This document shows, piece by piece, positions 1 through 8,651 of a stretch of 48,818 nucleotides of DNA. The number at the start of each line of letters is the position of its first letter. Within the stretch, counting starts at the first letter, position 1. This stretch comes from Lachnospiraceae bacterium MC2017 (GTDB lineage Bacteria; Bacillota; Clostridia; Lachnospirales; Lachnospiraceae). Location of the stretch: contig JNJK01000033.1 in assembly GCA_000701625.1 (NCBI GenBank), forward strand, positions 1 to 48,818, read 5' to 3'. Under the pieces are notes generated by a model. The model made no database searches. It was not told the origin of the DNA and was given only the letters and a program-made list of their open reading frames with translations. The translations under genes were made by a program, and so were the position numbers.

Positions 1-132
<132 letters not shown>

Positions 133-482
133 AAGTTTGATCCGGTTTTCAAGACAAGCTAGCTTTCGCTTCGCGTTTCTTAATTACCGTTATTTACTGC
201 GGATCAGATCTCTCTGATCCAGAGTTTATTTTTTTGCATTTCTGAAATTTCTCATTTGAATTTTCAGGGTTGCATTGCTGTTTGTTTGTCAAGGTTCAGT
301 TCTATCGATCCGCTTGATTCCAAGACCTTCAAGCTGTTTAGCTCGCTGTCTCTCGCGGCGACAAGTGATATATTACCACCTATCAACAGATACGTCAACA
401 AGAATTTTGATTTTTTTGCAAAACATTTTGTTTTATTCTATTTTTCCGCTAATTTACGGCATTTTCAGCAGAAAATAAGTTT
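133..482 (-). other. 16S rRNA leader region, no protein gene
   Basis: This is the transcribed leader of the rRNA operon plus upstream DNA. It holds the promoter listed separately. It also has a stem-loop near 195-222 (GGATCAGAGAGATCTGATCC on the minus strand), which probably belongs to rRNA processing. No 5S gene is recognisable here, although a 5S gene ahead of 16S would have fitted. Plus-strand ORFs of 80 and 67 codons cover it but have no homology I recognise, so I treat them as chance. Confidence 0.7.
370..398 (-). promoter_or_regulatory. rRNA operon promoter
   Basis: On the minus strand TTGACG (393-398) and TAATAT (370-375) are separated by exactly 17 bases, a near-consensus sigma-A promoter. 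Transcription would start near 363, about 230 bases before 16S. Confidence 0.8.
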
Positions 483-526
483 TAAAAAAGATGCATGAGC
501 ATACGATCATTATACTCATGCATCTC
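483..526 (-). terminator. groESL intrinsic terminator
   Basis: An 11-bp stem, AGATGCATGAG with CTCATGCATCT (489-499 and 515-525), is followed on the minus strand by TTTTTTAAA. It lies about 90 bases after the groL stop codon and separates groESL from the rRNA promoter. The plus side also has a short T run, so it may work both ways. Confidence 0.85.
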
Positions 527-618
527 TTTTATGATTTTATAAATACATCGTAACTATCCGAAACTCTTCGTATTCTAAACAGTTACAATACACCACTCTT
601 GTAGCAGCGTTCAGTCAA

Positions 619-2256
<1,638 letters not shown>

Positions 2257-2287
2257 TTATCTATCTAGATATAATTTTATTATCCAA

Positions 2288-2575
2288 TCAATCTATCACT
2301 GCAAGAATGTCGCTCTGACGAACAATGATAACCTTTGTCTTGTCATCAAGCTCGATCTCTGTTCCTGCATACTTGGAATAGATAACTTTCTCGCCCTTCT
2401 TTACTTCCATCTTAATTTCTTTGCCGTCTACTACTCCGCCAGGTCCAACCTCGAGGATTTCTGCCTGCTGAGGTTTCTCCTTCTCCTTACCGGGAAGAAC
2501 GATTCCTGATGCTGTAGTCTCTTCTGCTTCGATAGGTTTTAATACAACCCTGTCTGCTAACGGTTTTAACTTCAT
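2288..2575 (-). CDS. groS: Co-chaperonin GroES (Hsp10)
   Basis: Ten-kDa lid of the GroEL chamber, 95 residues, the usual length. It opens with KLKPLADRVVLKP and has the mobile-loop region EAEETTASGIVLPGKEKEKP (residues 17-36), which contacts GroEL. The central GPGGVVDGKEI and VKKGEKVIYSKYAGTEI blocks are typical. The start follows AAGGAGG at good spacing. It is the first gene of groES-groEL and is heat-shock controlled through HrcA, judging from the CIRCE repeat just upstream. hrcA itself is not in the window. Confidence 0.99.
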   Translation of the reverse strand: MKLKPLADRVVLKPIEAEETTASGIVLPGKEKEKPQQAEILEVGPGGVVDGKEIKMEVKKGEKVIYSKYAGTEIELDDKTKVIIVRQSDILAVID

Positions 2576-2629
2576 TTCAAAAGCCTCCTTAAGATTCTAT
2601 GTTTTATTCGGTATTGCCTTTTATCATTG

Positions 2630-2656
2630 CTAGCACTCATTAAGTCCGAGTGCTAA
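2630..2656 (-). promoter_or_regulatory. CIRCE operator (HrcA binding site)
   Basis: The inverted repeat CTAGCACTC, nine bases, GAGTGCTAA matches the CIRCE consensus (TTAGCACTC-N9-GAGTGCTAA) except for one base. It lies between the promoter and groS, as expected for HrcA repression at normal temperature. Confidence 0.95.
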
Positions 2657-2667
2657 CTACAGTTGTT

Positions 2668-2696
2668 ATAATACTTTTAACCGGCTATAATCGCAA
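2668..2696 (-). promoter_or_regulatory. groESL promoter
   Basis: On the minus strand TTGCGA (2691-2696) and TATTAT (2668-2673) are 17 bases apart. The start point would fall just before the CIRCE repeat, so HrcA could block initiation or clearance. Confidence 0.65.
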
Positions 2697-2802
2697 ACGT
2701 ACAGATTGTCTTTTATCTCTCTTCATCATAATATTTCCTCATTTTATTTCATCTTATCTCTTTTTTAGTTGACAAGAATATTTTGTTTTCTGTTGTATAT
2801 AA

Positions 2803-2833
2803 TGATGTTGAGGGTCAAAAGTACCTTTGATCC
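2803..2833 (+). repeat. Palindromic intergenic repeat, copy 1
   Basis: A 22-bp imperfect palindrome (2812-2833) of the form GGGTCAAAA-n4-CTTTGATCC, preceded by TGATGTTGA. It differs from the perfect palindrome at two positions. The same element occurs at 25128-25157 and 38514-38543. It lies just past the stop codon of the DUF819 gene and upstream of the groESL promoter. No U run follows it, so it is not a standard terminator. Confidence 0.75.
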
Positions 2834-2839
2834 TTTATT

Positions 2840-4003
2840 TTATGCAAATAACTGCATAATATGAGCTGTTAAGATTCCAAGCGGTGTACCTATCACATAT
2901 CCAAGAAGTGCCATTAGTATTCCAACCGGGACAAGTGAACCTGAATATGTTCCTGCAAGTACAGGCGCCGAAGCTGTTCCACCGATATTTGCAAGCGAAG
3001 CCACTGCTCCTGTAAACATATCTATCTTTAGAAGTTTCGACAGTCCCAACATTAATACGCAATGAATAGCAAGAATGATAAATCCTGTCAATATCCATGC
3101 CGGAGCATCGCCAAGCTCAAGTAATGATGCTCTGGATGCAAGCAATGCGATAACGCAATATAGAAGAAGATTAGATACTTCTGCAGATCCTGCTGTCTTT
3201 CCCAATGGAGATACTGCTCCCACCAGTCCCAGAACCGTAATGAACAGAATTGTCCATGTTGCTTTATCAAGGAACGGTAATACACCATTAAGAGCCACAC
3301 CAACATTCTGCCCTATTGTTGACACTACAAGAGCTGTACCTATAAGGAGCAACAAACTCTGAAATGATACCTGACTGGTATTAAGTTTCGCTTCATCTTC
3401 CAACCGGTTTGATACTTCATCAAGAACCGTCGTATCCGCATTCGTCCATTTATTGAACTTTGGTGCCAGATTTATCGCCCAAAGAAGGAACATTACCCAA
3501 ATTGAATAGTCTATAGAATCGATAACAAGTGCATAACCCATATCCGCCTCGGATATATTTAGTGCCGCCTGTACTGCGACCATATTTCCTGATCCACCAA
3601 GCCATGATCCGCAAAGAGCACCAAGTCCCATCCAGGCATTTGCACCTATAACACCTTTCATTAATATGAAGGCTACAACAAATCCTATCACTATGGTTAC
3701 CGATGCTGAGAAGAATCCTATAAGCATCTTAGGTCCGAGTTTGATAACCTTACGTATATCGCATCTTAAAAGCATAGTGAATACCATTGCATAGGTCAGT
3801 GAATTTTTTAGCGCACTGTATGCCGGCTTCGTTGCTTCCATATCCCAAACTCCTAATGTGCACAGAAGCATAGAGATCAAATAGAGCAAAACAACAGCAG
3901 GTATAAACCTAAAAAACTTCCACCCTGTCTTTTTTTCAAGCGTTACAAGGACTGCTGCTAAAAAGACCAGAACTGCTACATAGGCAAAACCATCAGTAAT
4001 CAT
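2840..4003 (-). CDS. DUF819 family integral membrane protein, probable transporter
   Basis: A 387-residue polytopic membrane protein with about ten hydrophobic segments and no signal peptide. Features include the glycine-rich GSWLGGSGNM at 132-141 and a mirrored GGTASAPVLAG near the C-terminus. This internal repetition is typical of transporters with two inverted halves. The sequence matches what I know as DUF819 (YjcL-like), whose substrate has not been shown. The start follows GGGGGCTTAT. It is divergent from the dipeptide epimerase at 4171 and close to pepD, so uptake or export of dipeptides or muropeptide-derived products is a fair guess only. Confidence 0.8.
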   Translation of the reverse strand: MITDGFAYVAVLVFLAAVLVTLEKKTGWKFFRFIPAVVLLYLISMLLCTLGVWDMEATKPAYSALKNSLTYAMVFTMLLRCDIRKVIKLGPKMLIGFFSASVTIVIGFVVAFILMKGVIGANAWMGLGALCGSWLGGSGNMVAVQAALNISEADMGYALVIDSIDYSIWVMFLLWAINLAPKFNKWTNADTTVLDEVSNRLEDEAKLNTSQVSFQSLLLLIGTALVVSTIGQNVGVALNGVLPFLDKATWTILFITVLGLVGAVSPLGKTAGSAEVSNLLLYCVIALLASRASLLELGDAPAWILTGFIILAIHCVLMLGLSKLLKIDMFTGAVASLANIGGTASAPVLAGTYSGSLVPVGILMALLGYVIGTPLGILTAHIMQLFA

Positions 4004-4038
4004 ATAAGCCCCCTTTATGAAATTTGTTTAATCCAAGA

Positions 4039-4059
4039 CTTCACGCCAATACGTTGAAG
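4039..4059 (-). promoter_or_regulatory. Inverted repeat in the DUF819 leader
   Basis: CTTCACG, six bases, CGTTGAAG forms a near-perfect dyad with one extra T in one arm. It lies between the minus-strand promoter and the DUF819 start, where a repressor or an RNA hairpin could act. No factor can be named. Confidence 0.4.
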
Positions 4060-4077
4060 CCTTAAATAGTTTTTAAA

Positions 4078-4106
4078 ATTATACAATACTATAGACGTGG
4101 GTACAA
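4078..4106 (-). promoter_or_regulatory. Promoter of the DUF819 gene
   Basis: On the minus strand TTGTAC (4101-4106) and a perfect TATAAT (4078-4083) are 17 bases apart. The shared divergent gap must also hold the epimerase promoter, but I could not place that one. Confidence 0.65.
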
Positions 4107-4170
4107 TGAACTATGATAAAATTGTATTGGCAAAACAACATAAAATCGTAAATTGCAGGGAGGATTATAC

Positions 4171-5265
4171 ATGAAGATTACCGACGTGAGACTTGGAAAA
4201 ATTTCTGTTCCTCTGCGTGTTCCATTCAAGACTGCACTGCGGCGGGTAGACAGTGTCGAAGATGTGATCGTTGAGATCATTACAGATACCGGTCATAAAG
4301 GCTACGGCGAAGCTCCTCCTACAGGTGTTATCACCGGAGACACTACCTATTCGATCATTGGTGCTATTCGTGACCATATCTCAAAAAAGATCATCGGACT
4401 AGACATTGATAACTTTGAAGATGTGATCCAGGAAGTTCAGACATCTATCGTTCACAATTCATCAGCTAAGGCTGCCGTGGATATGGCACTTTACGACCTC
4501 TACGGTCAGCTCTTTAATATTCCAGTATATAAACTTTTCGGCGGAGCAAAAAAATCAATAACCACAGACATCACGATCAGTGTTAATGATCCTGACACTA
4601 TGGCTCATGATGCGATAAATGCCATTGATCGCGGTTATGATACATTAAAAGTCAAAGTCGGGGTCGATCCATCACTTGATGTTGCAAGATTATCTGCAGT
4701 TCGTAACGCTGTGGGTTCTGACGTCCGTATCAGGATCGATGCAAATCAGGCATGGACTCCCAAAGAAGCTGTCAGAATATTAAACAACATGCAGGAAAAG
4801 GGACTTGGACTCGAACTTGTCGAACAGCCTGTTAAGGCCGCTGATATTGAGGGACTCCGGTATGTAACTGAAAGAAGCTATGTTCCTGTACTCGCAGATG
4901 AATCAGTTTTCTCACCTGAGGATGCCTTAAAAATCATGCAATATCACGCTGCTGATATGATAAACATAAAACTCATGAAGTGCGGCGGTCTCTATAATGC
5001 TCTAAAAATTATCTCTGCAGCTGAAATATACGGAGTTGAATGTATGCTCGGCTGTATGCTGGAAGCAAAAATATCCGTAAATGCCGCTGTTGAACTTGCC
5101 TGTGCCAAAAAGATCATTACAAGAATCGACTTAGACGGACCTGTGCTTTGCTCTGAAGACCCCATCATCGGAGGCGCGATCTTTAACGAAAAAGAGATCA
5201 CTGTCTCAGATGACCCAGGCATGGGTATCAAGGGAATTGAAGATGGAAAACTAACATATATCTAA
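4171..5265 (+). CDS. Dipeptide epimerase (L-Ala-D/L-Glu type), enolase superfamily
   Basis: Cytosolic enolase-superfamily enzyme of the muconate-lactonizing subgroup. It epimerises the alpha carbon of dipeptides, classically L-Ala-D-Glu from murein turnover. The 364-residue protein shows the catalytic K160-V-K162 pair, metal ligands D190 (RIDANQ), E219 (LVEQP) and D243 (LADES), and the second catalytic lysine in NIKLMKCGG (K267). The start at 4171 follows AGGGAGG at seven bases; an in-frame TTG at 4153 would place that Shine-Dalgarno inside the gene. It is the only plus-strand protein gene here, divergent from a DUF819 gene and convergent with pepD. Actual dipeptide specificity cannot be read from the sequence. 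Confidence 0.88.
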   Translation: MKITDVRLGKISVPLRVPFKTALRRVDSVEDVIVEIITDTGHKGYGEAPPTGVITGDTTYSIIGAIRDHISKKIIGLDIDNFEDVIQEVQTSIVHNSSAKAAVDMALYDLYGQLFNIPVYKLFGGAKKSITTDITISVNDPDTMAHDAINAIDRGYDTLKVKVGVDPSLDVARLSAVRNAVGSDVRIRIDANQAWTPKEAVRILNNMQEKGLGLELVEQPVKAADIEGLRYVTERSYVPVLADESVFSPEDALKIMQYHAADMINIKLMKCGGLYNALKIISAAEIYGVECMLGCMLEAKISVNAAVELACAKKIITRIDLDGPVLCSEDPIIGGAIFNEKEITVSDDPGMGIKGIEDGKLTYI

Positions 5266-5273
5266 ATATAAGT

Positions 5274-5324
5274 AAAAAAAGTAGCTGCCTCATTCTTTAA
5301 AATGAACTAAGCAGCTACTTTTTA
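5274..5324. terminator. Bidirectional terminator between epimerase gene and pepD
   Basis: GTAGCTGC (5281-5288) pairs with GCAGCTAC (5311-5318), with an inner TCATT/AATGA helix. An A run precedes and a T run follows, so both convergent transcripts can end here. Confidence 0.9.
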
Positions 5325-5335
5325 TATCTTTAGTT

Positions 5336-6784
5336 TCAATCCTTTACAGCCAGTACTTTGAGAATGAAATCCCAAACTCTCTTTGTTGAAGAGATGCTAA
5401 GAGTCTCTTCCGGTGTATGAACGCCAGACATCTGAGGTCCAAATGAAACAGCATCTATTCCATCAAGTTTATCAGAGAAAAGTCCGCACTCAACACCTGC
5501 ATGTATTCCCTGTACTACAGGAGTCTGACCATACATTTCTTTCCAGATACGAACCATATCATCTCGAAGCTTTGAATCTTTTCGGTACTCCCATGCAGGA
5601 TATGCACCTTCAAAAGAGTATTCCGCTCCCATATGTTCAATTATCCGCTTCATTTTGCCAATAAGGAATTCCTTGGCAGAATTAACGCTGGATCTAACTG
5701 CATAGCGATAATGAACAAATCCATCTTCTGTGCTCATTACACCAAGATTAAGACTTGTTTCTACCATATTCTCAACATCCGCACTCATTGCCTGAACTCC
5801 GTTAGGAAGCGCAAAAAGAAGCGACAGTGAATTGTCAAGAGACTCAGCTGTAAGTACATTCTTTGTCACTGATGCATTTTCCGTAATGACAATATTGAAT
5901 GCAGGATCCTGTACGCTGTATTCTTCTTTTATTTTTAATGCTTCTGCCTCAGCTGCTTCACGGAATACTTTTACGTCTGATTCCGGAACGATAAAATTCA
6001 GTTCAGAAGCACGCGGAATAGCATTATCCTTGGAACCACCCTTCATATACTCAAGCGCAGCACCTGTCTTTTCTGTAACTGCAGCTGCTATACGTCCTGC
6101 CATGATATTGGCATTTGCTCCACCAAGAATTATCTGTGTACCTGAATGTCCGCCGGTAAATCCCTTGAGTTCAACCCGCATCTCAACACCGGTACGACTT
6201 TCTCTTTTTACCGCAAGCTTACTGTCTACGCGTCCGCCACCGGCACAGCTTGTAAGGAAAATTCCTTCATCCTCAGAGTCCATATTCAATAAACGTCGAT
6301 TCTTCAGTCCTGAAAGATCTATATGATTTGCACCTTCCATGCCTGTTTCCTCTGATACTGTGAATACTGCCTCAATAGATGGATGCGGTATGTCATCAGA
6401 ATCCATAATAGCCAGCGCATACGCTATTGCAATTCCATCATCTCCGCCAAGTGTTGTCCCCTTAGCTGTGACATTATCTCCAACAATTTCAAGCTGAAGT
6501 CCTTCTTTGTCCATATCTATCGGACAACTATCTTCTTTCTCATTTACCATATCGAGATGTCCCTGAAGGATTACTCCCGGAACATTCTCATATCCAGGAG
6601 TTGCCGGACATTTAATGATAACATCATAAAGATCATCCTGTTCAACTTCCAGACCTCTGTCTTTTGCAAATTTAACGCAATAGTCACTTATTTCTTTTTC
6701 ATTATATGAACCATGCGGGATCTTTGTCAGATCCTCAAAAAAATGAAAAACTTTCTTTGGCTCAAGATCATCAAGTACTCTCAT
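5336..6784 (-). CDS. pepD: Aminoacyl-histidine dipeptidase (PepD, M20/M28 type)
   Basis: Zinc metallopeptidase that hydrolyses dipeptides, classically Xaa-His, in the cytosol. The 482-residue length is normal for PepD. Metal and catalytic residues are visible: H76 and D78 in QGHLDMV, D115/D116 in GGDDGIA, E145-E146 in VSEETGMEG and D169 in LNMDSEDEG. The lid domain has the GGHSGTQI motif. The start follows GGAGG. It is convergent with the dipeptide epimerase and shares its terminator. A dyad lies just upstream, separating it from the TPR gene. Together with the epimerase and DUF819 genes it suggests local dipeptide salvage. Confidence 0.95.
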   Translation of the reverse strand: MRVLDDLEPKKVFHFFEDLTKIPHGSYNEKEISDYCVKFAKDRGLEVEQDDLYDVIIKCPATPGYENVPGVILQGHLDMVNEKEDSCPIDMDKEGLQLEIVGDNVTAKGTTLGGDDGIAIAYALAIMDSDDIPHPSIEAVFTVSEETGMEGANHIDLSGLKNRRLLNMDSEDEGIFLTSCAGGGRVDSKLAVKRESRTGVEMRVELKGFTGGHSGTQIILGGANANIMAGRIAAAVTEKTGAALEYMKGGSKDNAIPRASELNFIVPESDVKVFREAAEAEALKIKEEYSVQDPAFNIVITENASVTKNVLTAESLDNSLSLLFALPNGVQAMSADVENMVETSLNLGVMSTEDGFVHYRYAVRSSVNSAKEFLIGKMKRIIEHMGAEYSFEGAYPAWEYRKDSKLRDDMVRIWKEMYGQTPVVQGIHAGVECGLFSDKLDGIDAVSFGPQMSGVHTPEETLSISSTKRVWDFILKVLAVKD

Positions 6785-6805
6785 TTTATTAAAACCTCCA
6801 TAGAA

Positions 6806-6836
6806 ACGGAGAATCCGGCGTTGCCGGATTCTCCGT
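6806..6836 (-). terminator. Strong stem-loop between TPR gene and pepD
   Basis: A 14-bp perfect stem (ACGGAGAATCCGGC paired with its complement, three-base loop) lies 32 bases after the TPR gene stop and 22 bases before the pepD start. The following minus-strand tract TTTCTATGG is a weak U run. It may be a partial terminator or an mRNA-stabilising hairpin. Confidence 0.6.
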
Positions 6837-6868
6837 ACACGTCACACTCACTGTACGCAGTGGATCGA

Positions 6869-8467
6869 TCATTGACCCTCAGCCTGCTGTTGCTGTTGTT
6901 GCTGCTGTTGCTGCTGTGCAGCCGCTGCAGCTGCTGCCTCCTGCGCCTGCTGTATTGCCTGCGCCTGAAGCGCTGCCTGAAGTGCTGCCTGTTGTTCTGC
7001 TGTCGTATCAGGTGCGGTCTGATTCTGTTCACCGGATGTATTTCCAGTATCAACATCCGCCTGACTATCATCTTCTTCACCCTGATCAAGGAATCTCTGT
7101 GCCTTTGTCTTAAATGACGAATCCGGGAACGAAGATATTAATCGATTGAACAACTCTGTCGCTTTATCCTTATTATCATTTTTCAGATAACTCTGTGCAA
7201 GATAATACAGAGCAGAATCATTATCTTTATCAAGATCGTATGCTCTGGTCAAATTTTCGATGGCACCATCATAATCACCATCATTATATTGATCTATTCC
7301 GTTGGACAGGTACTGTTCAGCAGCCTTTGCAGATACATTGCTATCCAGGAATTTGTAAAGATTTAAAAACTGCTCTGACACCTGATTCCCGCTGGTAGTC
7401 TTTATCTGTTCCAGATATCCAGCTGCTGTCAGTGCGTCATCTGGATCATTTATGTAACTTTGTGCTGCCTGAAGAAGATAGTTATAGTCCTGCATAACGC
7501 CTGTAGAACCTGTATATTCTTCAAGAGACATCTGAGCTTCATCATTTGACTGCTGAAGCGCGGCTATCTGACGATTTAAATCATCCATATCCGCAGACTT
7601 AGTAGTCAGCTCTTCCGAAACACCCTTTAACTGAGTATTTATGTCCGATTTCGCTGACTGGATCCTTGCCGGAAGAATCAAAAACCACATCACAGCCATT
7701 CCAAGTACAAGACCGATCACAATATTAAAAATCGTATGTCTTCCAGCACGTTCAGGACCATTAAGCGGCTGAATTATGGTTTCGTTTCCGCTTTGATACG
7801 TTATTGCCTCTTCGCGTTTTTTCTGAGTTTTTCCGCTTCTGGCTTCTCTTTCGGCAAGTTCCTGCTTTGCTTCTTGAAGATACATTCTTATGGATGTATT
7901 TCCATTATCAATCTGCATCGCACGTTCCAGCAATTTTTTTGCCTTTCCGTACTCTTTATTTTTTAAATAGATCAAACCAAGCAGCTGATACGCAACCATC
8001 AGATTTCCATTAAGCGAAATAACTTTCTTAAGCTGGATAACTGCCAGATCGAGATCACCTCTTCTGGTATACGCAAGTGCCTGATTATATTTTTTAACAG
8101 CCTGATTAACTGAATTTAAACGAGATTGATTATTCTGAACGTCGTTAATAAAATCATCCGCAATATTTTTCTTCGGGCGGATACTTTTAGACAATATCCA
8201 TTCTGAAAGGGCAGCTACTACTTCACCCATTTCAAAATAAACTAATCCCAAAAGATTTCTTGCCGGAATATTATTCTTATTGCATTTCAAGCTCTGCCTG
8301 AGACATTCTGCAGCACCGCTAAGGTCACGGACTCTCGCCCTTTCAAGACCTTCGTTATAATAGGTATTAGACAGTCGAATGATTTTCTTATATACTCCGA
8401 CATCTGCACCACAGGCTGTACAGAAATTATCCTCCGACAACGTACATCCGCAGTTATAGCATTTCAT
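6869..8467 (-). CDS. Zinc-ribbon/TPR membrane protein with polyglutamine tail
   Basis: A 532-residue protein I cannot assign a function. Visible order: a C4 zinc ribbon (C3, C6, C16, C19), TPR-like helices at about 30-200, a charged linker, one transmembrane segment at 245-267, a coiled coil at about 270-320, further TPR repeats at about 390-465 and a disordered tail (470-532). The tail has Ala/Gln blocks, a run of seven Ala and a run of eleven Gln. TPR repeats on both sides of one membrane anchor suggest a scaffold linking cytosolic and outer-face partners. The start follows AGGTG. It is the last of three closely spaced genes after the FapA-like gene. Confidence 0.8.
   Translation of the reverse strand: MKCYNCGCTLSEDNFCTACGADVGVYKKIIRLSNTYYNEGLERARVRDLSGAAECLRQSLKCNKNNIPARNLLGLVYFEMGEVVAALSEWILSKSIRPKKNIADDFINDVQNNQSRLNSVNQAVKKYNQALAYTRRGDLDLAVIQLKKVISLNGNLMVAYQLLGLIYLKNKEYGKAKKLLERAMQIDNGNTSIRMYLQEAKQELAEREARSGKTQKKREEAITYQSGNETIIQPLNGPERAGRHTIFNIVIGLVLGMAVMWFLILPARIQSAKSDINTQLKGVSEELTTKSADMDDLNRQIAALQQSNDEAQMSLEEYTGSTGVMQDYNYLLQAAQSYINDPDDALTAAGYLEQIKTTSGNQVSEQFLNLYKFLDSNVSAKAAEQYLSNGIDQYNDGDYDGAIENLTRAYDLDKDNDSALYYLAQSYLKNDNKDKATELFNRLISSFPDSSFKTKAQRFLDQGEEDDSQADVDTGNTSGEQNQTAPDTTAEQQAALQAALQAQAIQQAQEAAAAAAAQQQQQQQQQQQAEGQ
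6881..7005 (-). repeat. Trinucleotide-rich tract coding for Gln/Ala tail
   Basis: CAG, CAA and GCA-type triplets on the minus strand encode the polyQ and Ala-Gln tail of the TPR protein. The codons are mixed CAG/CAA, which lowers slippage but still leaves a low-complexity tract likely to vary in length between strains. Confidence 0.75.
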
Positions 8468-8487
8468 CCGTAATCACCTGTAAACCC

Positions 8488-8637
8488 TTAATCATATTTG
8501 TCTTTCGACTTTACACTAAGCATGGAAAACAGAAGATCCATCATATCTGTAACATCGCGATTATGTATTGCCTCTTCTGCATCCTCTACTTCCAGTGACG
8601 GATGAAACTTCTTCAATTCTTCTTCAAAATCTATCAT
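8488..8637 (-). CDS. Small acidic protein, 49 residues, unknown function
   Basis: An open frame encoding MIDFEEELKKFHPSLEVED at its N-terminus and ending KSKDKYD. It starts 14 bases after the FapA-like gene stop and ends 20 bases before the TPR gene start, so it fills the gap in a three-gene operon. AAAGG precedes the ATG. The first half is acidic (EEE, EVEDAEEA) and the middle is amphipathic with DMMDLLFSML, which could be a protein-binding helix. There is no signal peptide and I recognise no family. Gene reality rests on tight packing, the ribosome site and protein-like composition. Confidence 0.65.
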   Translation of the reverse strand: MIDFEEELKKFHPSLEVEDAEEAIHNRDVTDMMDLLFSMLSVKSKDKYD

Positions 8638-8651
8638 ATTAACCTTTCTGA

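Noticed and set aside
2769-2803. Plus-strand TTGACA and TATAAT upstream of copy 1 of the repeat
   Set aside because: The spacing is 23 bases, too long for a sigma-A promoter, and it would point into the 3' end of an opposing gene.
5832-6326. 164-codon plus-strand open frame
   Set aside because: It is antisense to pepD, and its composition (Ser/Ala/Phe/Pro rich) is that of a reverse-complement shadow.
6881-7005. CRISPR-like or satellite array
   Set aside because: The repetition is triplet codon bias in a Gln/Ala-rich tail within an open reading frame, without spacers.
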